Shown here piece after piece: positions 42,519 to 51,262 of a stretch of DNA of 64,000 nucleotides (position 1 is the stretch's first letter; each line of letters starts with the position of its first letter). The position numbers and the translations under genes are program-made. The notes under the pieces are model-generated. The model had not been told where the DNA came from, ran no database searches, and was given only the letters and a program-made list of their open reading frames with translations. Origin of the DNA: Burkholderia sp. Ax-1724 (lineage in GTDB: Bacteria > Pseudomonadota > Gammaproteobacteria > Burkholderiales > Burkholderiaceae); assembly GCF_011752995.1 (NCBI RefSeq), contig NZ_VWWL01000006.1, positions 248,001-312,000 on the forward strand, written 5' to 3'.

Positions 42519-43262
42519 ATGACCACCCAAGCCAAAGTCGCCATCGTTACCGGAGCATCGCGCGGCATCGGCGCCTCGATCGCGAAGCGCCTCGCTGCGG
42601 ACGGCTTCGCCGTCGTCGTCAACTACGCGGGCCGCGCGGCCGACGCGCAGGACGTCGTGGCATCGATCGAAGCCGCGGGCGGCCGCGCCACCGCGATTCA
42701 GGCCGACGTCTCGGTGCCCGCGCAGGTCGCCGCGATGTTCGACCAGGCCGTCACGCTGTTCGGCGGCGTCGACGTCGTCGTGAACAACGCGGGCATCATG
42801 CAGCCGGGGCTCGTGCCGCTCGTCGATACCGACGACGCCCTGTTCGACCGCCTCATCGCGATCAACCTCAAGGGTACGTTCAACACGCTGCGCGTGGCCG
42901 CGAAAAAACTGCGCAGCGGCGGGCGCATCGTCAACTTCTCGAGCAGCGCGACGGCACTCGCGATGCCGGGCTATTCCGTCTACGCCGCCACGAAGTCGGC
43001 CGTCGAAACGATGACGAACATCTTCGCGAAGGAACTGCGCGGCCGCAACATCACCGTGAATGCGGTCGCTCCCGGACCGACCGCCACCGAGCTGTTCCTC
43101 AAGGACAAGACGCCCGAGCAGATCGAGCGCCTCGCGAAGATGCCGCCGCTCGAACGCCTCGGCCAGCCCGACGACATCTCGGCCGTGGTCGCGTTCCTCG
43201 CCAGCGACGCGGCCAGCTGGGTCGACGGTCAGACGCTGCGCGTGAACGGCGGCATTATCTAA
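42519..43262 (+). CDS. Classical SDR family oxidoreductase
   Basis: A 247-residue short-chain dehydrogenase with TGASRGIG, NNAG, NFSSSATAL and the catalytic YAATK. The ATG at 42519 follows AAGGAG; the upstream ATG at 42462 is not used. It is the same length as, and closely similar to, the SDR at 32612-33355 (shared TVNAVAPGP, KMPPLERLGQPDDI versus KMPPLQRLGEPDDI), so the two are paralogues. It is followed 60 bases later by another SDR. Glucose/ribitol dehydrogenase-like; substrate not known. Confidence 0.93.
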   Translation: MTTQAKVAIVTGASRGIGASIAKRLAADGFAVVVNYAGRAADAQDVVASIEAAGGRATAIQADVSVPAQVAAMFDQAVTLFGGVDVVVNNAGIMQPGLVPLVDTDDALFDRLIAINLKGTFNTLRVAAKKLRSGGRIVNFSSSATALAMPGYSVYAATKSAVETMTNIFAKELRGRNITVNAVAPGPTATELFLKDKTPEQIERLAKMPPLERLGQPDDISAVVAFLASDAASWVDGQTLRVNGGII

Positions 43263-43322
43263 GCCGTCCTTCGCGTCGCCTCGACTCATCACCCTGAACT
43301 CATTGCAAGCAAGGAGCCCGAC

Positions 43323-44219
43323 ATGAAAAACATCATCGTCGTGACCGGTGCATCGAGCGGCTTTGGGCGCCTGAGCGCCGAAGCGCTCGCGAAGGCCGGC
43401 CATATCGTCTACGCGTCGATGCGCGCCACCACGGGACGCAACGCGCCGACCGTCGCGCAGATGGCGGCATTCTCGCAACAGCATGGTGTCGATCTGCGCA
43501 CCGTCGAACTCGACGTGCTCTCGCAGGAATCGGTCGACGCCGGCATTGCGCAGATCATCGCCGAACACGGCCGCATCGACGTCATCGTCCACAACGCGGG
43601 CCATATGGCCTTCGGTCCCGCCGAGGCGTTCACGCCGGAGCAATTCGCGCAGCTCTACGACGTCAACGTGCTCGGCACGCAGCGTGTGAATCGCGCGGTG
43701 CTGCCGCAGATGCGCAAGCAGAAGCGTGGTCTCGTCGCCTGGGTGTCGAGCAGCAGCTCGGCGGGCGGCACGCCGCCCTATCTCGCACCGTATTTCGCGG
43801 CGAAGGCGGCGATGGATTCGATCGCGGTTCAATATGCGCGCGAACTGTCGGGCTGGGGCATCGAGACGTCGATCATCGTGCCGGGCGCCTTTACTTCCGG
43901 CACCAACCACTTCGCGCATGCGGGCCGTCCCGCCGATGAAAGCGTGCTCGAAGCGTACGAAAGCGGACCGAACGCCGGGCTCGGCGAGCGCATCCAGCAG
44001 GCCTTCGCCGCGATCGTGCCGGCCGATGCCGATGTCGGACTCGTGGCGCAGGCGCTCGTCGACGTGGTCGATGCGCCGGCGGGACAGCGGCCGTTCCGCG
44101 TGCACGTGGACCCGGCGCAGGACGGCGCGGACGTCGGCTTTGCCGTGCTCGATCGCCTCAGGGCGGAGATGCTGCAGCGAGTCGGGATGGCGGAGTTGTT
44201 GAAGCCGCGGGTGTATTGA
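43323..44219 (+). CDS. SDR family oxidoreductase
   Basis: A 298-residue SDR of a different subgroup from its neighbour. The cofactor motif is TGASSGFGRLSAEAL, followed by HNAG in place of NNAG, catalytic Ser in VSSSSSAGG and YFAAK for Tyr/Lys. The longer C-terminus (about 50 residues more than the classical type) resembles retinol-dehydrogenase-like members. AAGGAG precedes the ATG. It is the second gene of the operon and is closed by a strong terminator. Confidence 0.92.
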   Translation: MKNIIVVTGASSGFGRLSAEALAKAGHIVYASMRATTGRNAPTVAQMAAFSQQHGVDLRTVELDVLSQESVDAGIAQIIAEHGRIDVIVHNAGHMAFGPAEAFTPEQFAQLYDVNVLGTQRVNRAVLPQMRKQKRGLVAWVSSSSSAGGTPPYLAPYFAAKAAMDSIAVQYARELSGWGIETSIIVPGAFTSGTNHFAHAGRPADESVLEAYESGPNAGLGERIQQAFAAIVPADADVGLVAQALVDVVDAPAGQRPFRVHVDPAQDGADVGFAVLDRLRAEMLQRVGMAELLKPRVY

Positions 44220-44241
44220 GCCTGTGTTTTAGACCGCTCGC

Positions 44242-44281
44242 AAAGAGGCAACGGCATGCGCCGTTGCCTCTTTGTTTTTTT
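44242..44281 (+). terminator. Strong intrinsic terminator
   Basis: AAAGAGGCAACGGC and GCCGTTGCCTCTTT form a perfect 14-bp stem with a 4-nt loop, followed by GTTTTTTT. It ends the two-SDR operon, just before the convergent transporter gene. Confidence 0.95.
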
Positions 44282-44314
44282 GGGTGATCCGCACCGAAGC
44301 GGACGGCATTCCGG

Positions 44315-45676
44315 TCACGCAATCGACCGGCCCATCACGCGCCGCCGGTTCCAGCCGAGCCACACCGCCAGCAAAGCGATGAAGACGAAAACGCCGGACA
44401 CGTTCGCGAAGAGGCTCGCAACCGGCAGGTTCATCGCCAGCAGCACGCCGCCAAGCACGGACCCGATGACCGACCCCAGCTTGCCGACGCCGATCGCCGA
44501 GCCGACCCCGGCCGAGCGCAGCAAGGTCGGATAAAGCATGCCCGCGACCGCATAGAGCGCGAACTGGCTGCCGATCACGCAGACACCACTCGCGAACGAC
44601 GCGGCATACAGCCAGACAGCCGGCATCGGCATGCCCAGCGATACGCACACCGGCAAACCGAGCAGCGCGAGCAGCAGGATCACGGCAACGCCGTAGCGGT
44701 CCACGTAGCGGCTCAGCGCGAGCGCGCCAACCGTGCCGCCGACCGGAAACATCATCGCGGCCTTCGCCGCGTGAGCCGCCGGCAGCGCGCTCATGCTGAA
44801 CAGGATCGGCAGCCAGTTCTGCAAAAACTGCAACGCTAGCGAATTCAGAATGAAAAGCGCCCACAGCAAAGGCGTCACGGAAACGAGGCCGTTGCCGAAC
44901 AGCGCAAGCGGCGTCGCCCGGATACGCTGTTCGTCGTGGACGAGGTAGCGCGCGTACGGGCCAGGGTCGGCGGCGTCCGAACCGAGACGGCGCACGATGC
45001 GGGCGATCTCCCGTGGGGCGCGTCCGTTGAGAATCAGAAAGCGGATGGACTCCGGCAACACGGCGAACGACACGACGGCCACTGCGACGGCCGCCACTCC
45101 GCCAAGCTCGAAAAGAACCGGCCAGCCGAAGCGCGGCAACAGCCAAGACGCGATCGCGCCGCCACCGCCGGCGCCAATCGAGAAGCCTGAAAACATCAGC
45201 GTGATCCATGTCGCGCGGCGCGCCTTGGGCGCGTATTCGGAAACCAGCGCAACGGTATTCGGCACCACGCCGCCCATGCCGATGCCGGCCAGAAAGCGCA
45301 GTACGGTCAATTGATCGAGCGAGGTCGCGAAGCTGCACGCAAAGGTCAGGATGCCAAACCACAGCGCGCCGTAGATGATCGTCAAACGTCGTCCTATGCG
45401 ATCGCCCATGAAGCCGAGCAGTAACGAGCCCACCAGCACGCCGGCGAGACCGTAGCCGAAGACATGGCCGAATTCCGCGGGCTTGACGTGCCACGCGTGA
45501 ATCAGCGTCGGCGCCGCATACGCTGCGGCAACCTGATCGTAGCCGTCGATCAGCACGATCAGAAAACACCATGCGATCAGGCGCAGCGCAAAGCCGCGCA
45601 ATCTTTGCTGCTCGATGAGGGCCGAAACGTCGATAGCGCGCCCGGTCTGCGGGACCGTTCGTGAGAGGCCGTTCAT
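44315..45676 (-). CDS. MFS transporter, AAHS (aromatic acid:H+ symporter) type, copy 2
   Basis: A 453-residue permease. The family marks are LIVLIDGYDQVAAAYAAP in helix 1 (the DGxD-type motif of AAHS proteins), GFMGDRIGRRLTIIYG in loop 2-3, and GMGGVVPNTVALVSEYAP in helices 4-5. Its ATG overlaps the stop of the upstream AAHS gene (ATGA, 45673-45676), so the two paralogues are translated together. Such symporters take up benzoate, hydroxybenzoates, protocatechuate and related acids. An open frame extends further upstream but belongs to the neighbour's antisense/other phase and is ignored. Transport for the adjacent catabolic genes is likely. Confidence 0.92.
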   Translation of the reverse strand: MNGLSRTVPQTGRAIDVSALIEQQRLRGFALRLIAWCFLIVLIDGYDQVAAAYAAPTLIHAWHVKPAEFGHVFGYGLAGVLVGSLLLGFMGDRIGRRLTIIYGALWFGILTFACSFATSLDQLTVLRFLAGIGMGGVVPNTVALVSEYAPKARRATWITLMFSGFSIGAGGGGAIASWLLPRFGWPVLFELGGVAAVAVAVVSFAVLPESIRFLILNGRAPREIARIVRRLGSDAADPGPYARYLVHDEQRIRATPLALFGNGLVSVTPLLWALFILNSLALQFLQNWLPILFSMSALPAAHAAKAAMMFPVGGTVGALALSRYVDRYGVAVILLLALLGLPVCVSLGMPMPAVWLYAASFASGVCVIGSQFALYAVAGMLYPTLLRSAGVGSAIGVGKLGSVIGSVLGGVLLAMNLPVASLFANVSGVFVFIALLAVWLGWNRRRVMGRSIA

Positions 45677-47061
45677 CGCGAATCGCCGAGTGCCGAACGC
45701 ATCTCCTTGACGCGCGCGTCCTCTTGCTTGTGCTCGTCGCCGAATCGCGCGCGATACAGCACTGCGAGCACGGCCGAGAAAATCGCCGCGACGAGGAACA
45801 GCCCGGACGCGGCGTAGAACATCCGCGCAATCGGCAGATGCATCGACAGCAGAATTCCGCCGATTACGGGCCCCGATACCGAGCCGATCTTGCCGACCGA
45901 AATCGCACTGCCGACGCCCGCCGAGCGGAACGACGTCGGGTAGATCATGCCGGCCACCGCATACAGGCCATATTGCGCGCCGACCACGCAGAAGCCGGTC
46001 GCAAACACGGCGAACATCAGCCACGCCTCGGACATGCCATGACCGAGGAAGGCGACGACAGGACAGCCGATCGCCGGCAGGGAGATGATCGCGAGCACGC
46101 CGTGACGGTCGACGAAACGGCACAGGATCAAGCCGCCGAGCACGCCGCCCACCGAGAACATCGTCGTGATGAGACCGGCGCTCTGCGGATTGATGCCGAC
46201 GCCTTCCATCAGGATCGGCAGCCAGTTCTGCAGAAAATACAGCGCCATCGAATTGACGATGAAGACGATCCACAGGAGCGGCGTGATCGCACGCAGGCCG
46301 TCGGAGAAAATCAGCTTGAGCACGAAGCGCTTCTTTTCCTGCACTTCGCCGGGCACGAACAGCGCGTCGGCCGGCAGCGCAAGCTCGGGACGCAGGCGCG
46401 CAACGAGCTGGCGCACCGTTTCGATGCTGCGCCGGCGCACCACCAGCAGCTTGGCCGACTCCGGCAACATCACCGCCAGCAGCAGCGCGACCGCGAGCGA
46501 GCCGATACCGCCCACCACGAACATCACGGGCCAGCCATAGCGATGAATCAGCGCGGACGAAACGATGCCGCCCGACCCCGCGCCGATCGAAAAACCGGAG
46601 AACATCAAGGTCACCCAGGTGGCGCGCAATCTTTTGGGCGCGTATTCGGCGACCAGCGCGACCGAATTCGGCACCACCCCGCCCATGCCGAGCCCGGCAA
46701 TGAAACGCAGCAGCATCAGGTCCTGCAACGAAGTCGCCCAGACGGACAGGAGCGTCAGCGCGCCGAAGAACAGGCTGCCCGACACGATGGCGCGCTTGCG
46801 GCCGAAGCGGTCGCCGAAATAGCCGAAGATGAACGAGCCGATCAGCGTGCCGAACAGCCCCGCGCCGAAGACCGCCCCGAAGCCGCCGCGCGCGACATGC
46901 CACTCCTTGACGATGGCCGGCGCGGCGAACGAGACCGCGGTCTGATCGTAGCCGTCCATCAGCATGATGAGGAAGCACCAGAACAGCAAGCCGATGGCGA
47001 AACGTCCTGTCTTCTGCTCTTCGATGAGTGTCGAGATGTTAAATGTACGGTCTGCTTGCAT
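45673..47061 (-). CDS. MFS transporter, AAHS (aromatic acid:H+ symporter) type, copy 1
   Basis: A 462-residue permease with LIMLMDGYDQTAVSFAAP, GYFGDRFGRKRAIVSG and GMGGVVPNSVALVAEYAP, the AAHS signatures. It is roughly colinear with the following gene, sharing most conserved blocks (for example TLMFSGFSIGAG), so they arose by tandem duplication. Both begin with a similar ISTLIEEQ / VSALIEQQ cytosolic stretch. The start MQADRTFNIS is plausible. It lies downstream of the porin gene by about 200 bases, both on the minus strand. Confidence 0.93.
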   Translation of the reverse strand: MQADRTFNISTLIEEQKTGRFAIGLLFWCFLIMLMDGYDQTAVSFAAPAIVKEWHVARGGFGAVFGAGLFGTLIGSFIFGYFGDRFGRKRAIVSGSLFFGALTLLSVWATSLQDLMLLRFIAGLGMGGVVPNSVALVAEYAPKRLRATWVTLMFSGFSIGAGSGGIVSSALIHRYGWPVMFVVGGIGSLAVALLLAVMLPESAKLLVVRRRSIETVRQLVARLRPELALPADALFVPGEVQEKKRFVLKLIFSDGLRAITPLLWIVFIVNSMALYFLQNWLPILMEGVGINPQSAGLITTMFSVGGVLGGLILCRFVDRHGVLAIISLPAIGCPVVAFLGHGMSEAWLMFAVFATGFCVVGAQYGLYAVAGMIYPTSFRSAGVGSAISVGKIGSVSGPVIGGILLSMHLPIARMFYAASGLFLVAAIFSAVLAVLYRARFGDEHKQEDARVKEMRSALGDSR

Positions 47062-47266
47062 GTGCGTTCCAAAATGCCGGTCAGACGGCGGCGCTGCCGC
47101 GCGCCGCCCCTCTGTTCTTACTTCCCGTCGACGCCATCGCCGGGAGCCTCAATATACGGCCCGCGAGCGGGCGGCAGAATCAAAAAATCCCGATGATCCC
47201 ATCGAAATAGCTGAAGAACGTTGCACCGCGCGGCCTGCCCGCCAGATGGCCGGCGCGCGCGACGCG

Positions 47267-48358
47267 TCAAAACATCTGATTGATACCGATGCGCCCCACC
47301 GTCTGCGCACTCGAACTCGACGTCTGGTAACCGAACTGCTGCGCGTGGGCATTCGGGCCCGACGCGCGCTGCACGCCGACGCCCGCGTAAATCTGCGTGC
47401 GCTTGGACAGGTAGTGCGTGAGAAACAGGTTGTACTGGTTGTACGTGAGCCCGTCGAACATCGAGCGGTTATACGAAATGCCGAGGATGTAGAAGCGCTT
47501 GCCGCCGCTCAGGTCGATGTTGACGCCGGCCTGGTAGTTGCGCTCCGAGATCGAGCCCTGCGAGTTTTCGAGCTTCACGTCGGTGAAAGTAAGGTGCGGC
47601 ACGAAGTAGCCCACCGCAACGGAGCCGCCGAGCGCAATCGTGCTGTAACGATCGGCGTTGAACAGCGTGCCCGGCTTGAGCGTCTGCCCGAGCACCGAGG
47701 TCACGCCGAAGATACCGTTCAGATCGGCGGTGCGGTCGTGCGACATCGAATACGCCGCGCCCAGTTTCACCGCGCCGTTTTCGTAATGCGCGCCGATGCT
47801 GTACTGGCGCCCGTCGCTGAAATTCGGCTGATTGCCGAAGCTGTTCATCACGCCGGCCTGGAAGCCGCGGTAATTGATCGTTTCGTAGCTGACGGAATTG
47901 TCGAGCGCCCGCGTGTTCGCGAGCCCGTCCAGATTGCCGACCGTATAGAACGACGAGATGCCCGGCACTGAGTTGTTCAGCGCGCCCACGTACTGGTACA
48001 CGTAGTCGGGAATGTGCCCGAGGCTCAGCGAGCCGAAGCGGTCGTTGCTGATGCCGACGTACGCGTCGCGGTTGAAGAAGCTCGTCGGATTGATCTGCGC
48101 GCCGGTGTTGGTCAGAAAACCCGATTCGAGCCGCGCAAACACCGTGTTGCCGCCGCCGATGTCTTCCTTGATCAGGAACCCGAAGCGGTCCGGCGTGCGC
48201 TTGCCCGCCGACTGCTGATACAGATGCGACCCGTGCGAATTCGAAACGAAATCGACACCCACATCGACGCTGCCGTACAGCGTCACCGATGATTGCGCGA
48301 ACGCCGGACACCCCAGCACGAACGCACAGCTACCCAACAACAAGCTCGTCGTTTTCAA
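47267..48358 (-). CDS. Gram-negative porin (OmpC/Porin_4 type)
   Basis: About 363 residues, outer-membrane trimeric porin of the Burkholderiales type. A TTG start at 48358, six bases after GGAGA, gives a perfect signal peptide (KTTSLLLGSCAFVLGCPAFA) followed by QSSVTLYGSVDVGVDF, the typical first strand. Later strands include GRQYSIGAHYENGAVKLGAA, and the protein ends with Phe (GRIGINQMF), as needed for BAM recognition. An upstream in-frame GTG lacks a signal-like start. Its position next to aromatic acid symporters suggests a substrate channel for the adjacent pathway. Confidence 0.93.
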   Translation of the reverse strand: MKTTSLLLGSCAFVLGCPAFAQSSVTLYGSVDVGVDFVSNSHGSHLYQQSAGKRTPDRFGFLIKEDIGGGNTVFARLESGFLTNTGAQINPTSFFNRDAYVGISNDRFGSLSLGHIPDYVYQYVGALNNSVPGISSFYTVGNLDGLANTRALDNSVSYETINYRGFQAGVMNSFGNQPNFSDGRQYSIGAHYENGAVKLGAAYSMSHDRTADLNGIFGVTSVLGQTLKPGTLFNADRYSTIALGGSVAVGYFVPHLTFTDVKLENSQGSISERNYQAGVNIDLSGGKRFYILGISYNRSMFDGLTYNQYNLFLTHYLSKRTQIYAGVGVQRASGPNAHAQQFGYQTSSSSAQTVGRIGINQMF

Positions 48359-48691
48359 AAAATGTCTCCAATGTCTTTCTTGTCGCCGACCGCCTGTTTG
48401 CGGACCGATCCCCACCTGGCCTGCGCGCGGGCCCGTTCGCCGCGCGCCTGGCTGTCTTTAAGCTGCCTTGAGTTACCTTTACGCCAGAGGTTGCCGAGAG
48501 TGTAGCCAATGGATTCTGGCTTTTGAATCGTGAATTCTTTATCAATCCATCGAACAAAACGAATAAAGTCTTTAACGATCGGTAAAAACACCAGGAGAGC
48601 GCGATTAATCAATGCGCGCGCTTCTATTAGATGAAACCCGGTGCTAACATCCGCCGCGTCGAGATTATGGATTGGCGTTCGGGAGACTCCT
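48359..48691. other. Intergenic control region, porin/ubiX
   Basis: About 330 bases, AT-richer than its surroundings, separating divergent genes of the catabolic island. It holds a weak 7-bp inverted repeat (ATGGATT at 48509, AATCCAT at 48544) and the palindrome GATTAATC at 48603-48610. A regulator such as the LysR at 60.2 kb could act here, but no site is certain. Confidence 0.45.
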
Positions 48692-49270
48692 ATGAATGGC
48701 AAAGGCATGCCGCCGCGGCGCATGGTGGTCGGAATCAGCGGCGCCTCGGGCGTCATCTACGGCGTGCGGCTGCTGCAGCTTCTGCGCAAGCTCGAGATCG
48801 AAACCCACCTCGTGATGAGCCGCTCGGCGCAAGTCACGCTGGCCCACGAATCGGACTACAACGTCGCCGACATCCGCGCGATGGCAAGCGTTTGCCACTC
48901 GAACACCGACATCGGCGCGTCGATTTCGAGCGGCTCGTTTCCGGTGTTGGGCATGATCGTCGCGCCCTGCTCCATCAAGACCCTCGCGGAAATCAGCACC
49001 GGCATGACGAGCGGCCTGCTCGCGCGCGCCGCCGACGTCACGCTGAAGGAGCGCCGCCGTCTCGTGCTGATGGTGCGCGAAACGCCACTGCATCTGGGCC
49101 ATCTGCGCAGCATGACGGCCGTCACGGAAGCGGGCGCGATCGTCTATCCCCCCGTGCCCGCGTTCTACGCGAACCCCGAGTCGCTGACCGACATGGTCGA
49201 CCACACGCTCGGCCGCGTGCTCGACCTGTTCGGGCTCGACAGCGCGACGGTGCATCGCTGGGGCATGTAA
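48692..49270 (+). CDS. UbiX/Pad1-type flavin prenyltransferase
   Basis: A 192-residue flavoprotein that attaches a dimethylallyl group to FMN, making the prenyl-FMN cofactor needed by UbiD-type decarboxylases. The N-terminal GISGASGVIYGVRLL, the block IVAPCSIKTLAEISTGMTSGLLARAADVTLKERR (split conserved pieces PCSIKTLAEI and RAADVTLKERR) and VPAFYANPESL are diagnostic. The ATG at 48692 follows GGGAGA. Because a UbiD homologue lies 9 kb downstream in the same direction, this is probably a pathway-dedicated copy, not the one for ubiquinone synthesis; I therefore give no symbol. Confidence 0.9.
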   Translation: MNGKGMPPRRMVVGISGASGVIYGVRLLQLLRKLEIETHLVMSRSAQVTLAHESDYNVADIRAMASVCHSNTDIGASISSGSFPVLGMIVAPCSIKTLAEISTGMTSGLLARAADVTLKERRRLVLMVRETPLHLGHLRSMTAVTEAGAIVYPPVPAFYANPESLTDMVDHTLGRVLDLFGLDSATVHRWGM

Positions 49271-49408
49271 GCGCGCGGCCGGCTTATCGCCGGCTGTGCG
49301 CGAATTATCAAAATTCAGTGATGATTCATTCGGATTAATTTGCTTCTTTCGCGCGATTCGCTGGATTAAAGTAATTCCCGATTTCAGCGGATTTACCACT
49401 GACAAATA

Positions 49409-49439
49409 TTATCGATTGCCTGATAGGCAATTTCGATAA
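49409..49439. promoter_or_regulatory. Interrupted dyad upstream of monooxygenase gene
   Basis: TTATCGATTGCCT-GAT-AGGCAA-TT-TCGATAA: 13 paired bases with a two-base bulge, ending 33 bases before the ATG. Could be an operator or a leader hairpin. Confidence 0.5.
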
Positions 49440-49472
49440 GAATCGCCCATTACGAAAAGGTCGAATCGTCGA

Positions 49473-50660
49473 ATGAAGATAGTTATTGCAGGCGCCGGTA
49501 TCGGCGGATTGACGGCCGCCGCCGCGTTATTGAAAAAGGGTTTCGACGTCACGGTGTTCGAGCAGGCCCAGGAACTCAAGGAGATCGGCGCCGGCGTGCA
49601 GCTGAGTCCGAATGCCACGCGCGTGCTGTATCAGCTCGGCGTGGGCGATGCGCTCGACGGGCTCGCGTGCGAACCGCTCGGCAAGCGCGTGCGTCTGTGG
49701 AACACCGGCCAGAGCTGGCGTCTGTTCGATCTCGGTACGCAATCGCGGGCACTCTACGGCTATCCGTACTTCACGCTGCATCGCGCCGACCTGCACCAGA
49801 AGCTCGCCGATGCGGTCCGCGCGCTCAAGCCCGACGCGATCCGCCTCAATCACAAGGTGGAAAGCTTCTCGCAACAGGACGGCAAGGTGCGCGTGCAGGC
49901 CGTCGGCGGCGAAACCTGCGAAGGCGATCTGCTGGTCGGCGCGGACGGCGTGCATTCGCGCGTGCGGCGCGCGCTGTTCGGTCCCGACGAACCGGTCTTC
50001 TCCGGCGTGATGGCATGGCGCGGCGTGATCGACGCGAGCAAGCTGCCCGAGCATCTGCGCGAGCCGTACGGCGCGAACTGGGTCGGCCCGGGCGCGCACG
50101 TCATCCACTATCCGCTGCGCGGCAACAACCTGATCAATTTCGTCGGCGCCGTCGAGAAGTCGGGCTGGCAGGTCGAATCGTGGTCGGAGCGCGGCACGCT
50201 CGAAGAATGTCTCGGCGACTTCGCGGGCTGGCACGACGACGTGCGCACGCTGATCTCCGCGATCGACATTCCGTACAAGTGGGCACTGATGGTGCGCGAG
50301 CCGATGCCGCGCTGGAGCCTCGGCCACGCGACGCTGCTCGGCGATGCCTGCCACCCTACGCTGCCGTTTCTCGCGCAGGGCGCCTGCATGGCGATCGAGG
50401 ACGGTTATCTGCTCGCGCGCTGCCTCGAACGCCATGCGCGCGACGTGCCCGCGGCGCTGCAACGCTACGAGGCGCTGCGGCTCGAACGCACCGCGAAAGT
50501 CGTGCGCGGGTCGGCGGCCAATGCGACGCGCTTTCACAATCCGCAGCTCGCGCACGCGGAAGGCGCGGCCGCGTATGTGGACCGCGAATGGAGCGAGGAG
50601 CGCGTGAAGGAGCGCTACAACTGGCTGTTCGAATACAACGTCGACACGCTCGAAGTTTGA
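49473..50660 (+). CDS. FAD-dependent aromatic hydroxylase
   Basis: A 395-residue group A flavoprotein monooxygenase. GAGIGG (residues 7-12) binds the FAD ADP part, GADGVHSRVR is the DG motif for FAD and NAD(P)H, and LLGDACHPTLPFLAQGACMA is the second FAD site. Relatives are salicylate hydroxylase, 3-hydroxybenzoate 6-hydroxylase and 6-hydroxynicotinate 3-monooxygenase; the C-terminal region around WSEERVKERYNWLFEYNV is most like the salicylate/3-hydroxybenzoate hydroxylase group as I remember it. It uses NAD(P)H and O2 to add a hydroxyl, sometimes replacing a carboxyl, to a hydroxylated ring acid. First of a gene run separated by 200 bases from ubiX. Confidence 0.9.
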   Translation: MKIVIAGAGIGGLTAAAALLKKGFDVTVFEQAQELKEIGAGVQLSPNATRVLYQLGVGDALDGLACEPLGKRVRLWNTGQSWRLFDLGTQSRALYGYPYFTLHRADLHQKLADAVRALKPDAIRLNHKVESFSQQDGKVRVQAVGGETCEGDLLVGADGVHSRVRRALFGPDEPVFSGVMAWRGVIDASKLPEHLREPYGANWVGPGAHVIHYPLRGNNLINFVGAVEKSGWQVESWSERGTLEECLGDFAGWHDDVRTLISAIDIPYKWALMVREPMPRWSLGHATLLGDACHPTLPFLAQGACMAIEDGYLLARCLERHARDVPAALQRYEALRLERTAKVVRGSAANATRFHNPQLAHAEGAAAYVDREWSEERVKERYNWLFEYNVDTLEV

Positions 50661-50719
50661 TCCGCACGGGCGCCGCCTCCGACGCGGCCCCGTACGACCC
50701 CGCCCAACAAGGAGACACC

Positions 50720-51262
50720 GTGTCCATCGCCCCTACTCGCCCGGCGCCCGTGCTCGGCCTGCATCACTTCGCCTGGCGCTGCCGCGACGCCGAGGAAACG
50801 CGTCACTTCTACGAAGACCTCCTCGGCCTGCCGCTCGTCCATGTGATCCGGCTCGACCACGTGCCGAGCACGGGCGAATACTGCCCTTACGTGCACCTGT
50901 TCTTCGAAATGGCCGACGGCTCGAACATCGCCTTCTTCGATCTCGGCGACGCCACGGCCGCGCTGCCGTCGCCGAACACGCCCGCGTGGGTCAATCACAT
51001 CGCCCTGCGGCTCGGCGCGCCCGAACAGCTCGAAGCGATGAAGGCGCGCCTGCTCGAGCACGGCATCGACGTGCTCGGCGTGACCGACCATCACTTCGTT
51101 CGCTCGATCTACTTTTTCGATCCGAACGGCTTGCGTGTCGAACTGACGGTGCCCGTCGCGCCCGCCGAGGAACTGGCAGGCTATAGAATGCGGGCCCGGC
51201 CGGCGCTCGACGCCTGGACCGCTGAAAAGAACCAGGCCGTTCCGGAGACACGCGGCGCATGA
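50720..51262 (+). CDS. VOC family metalloprotein (possible extradiol-type dioxygenase)
   Basis: A 180-residue vicinal-oxygen-chelate protein, GTG start with AAGGAG upstream. The expected metal ligands are all present: His16 (or His15) in GLHHFAWRC, His93 in VNHIALRL and Glu141 in LRVELTV. That H-H-E set is shared by extradiol dioxygenases and glyoxalases. Between a ring hydroxylase and a fumarylacetoacetase homologue, a ring-cleaving dioxygenase role is attractive, but a glyoxalase or isomerase is possible. Its stop overlaps the next ATG (ATGA at 51259), so it is translationally coupled to the hydrolase. Confidence 0.85.
   Translation: MSIAPTRPAPVLGLHHFAWRCRDAEETRHFYEDLLGLPLVHVIRLDHVPSTGEYCPYVHLFFEMADGSNIAFFDLGDATAALPSPNTPAWVNHIALRLGAPEQLEAMKARLLEHGIDVLGVTDHHFVRSIYFFDPNGLRVELTVPVAPAEELAGYRMRARPALDAWTAEKNQAVPETRGA

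Noticed and set aside
45677..46978. Extension of the second AAHS frame through the first AAHS gene
   Set aside because: Out of phase with the real upstream transporter gene; the true start at 45676 is set by ATGA overlap and the family N-terminus.
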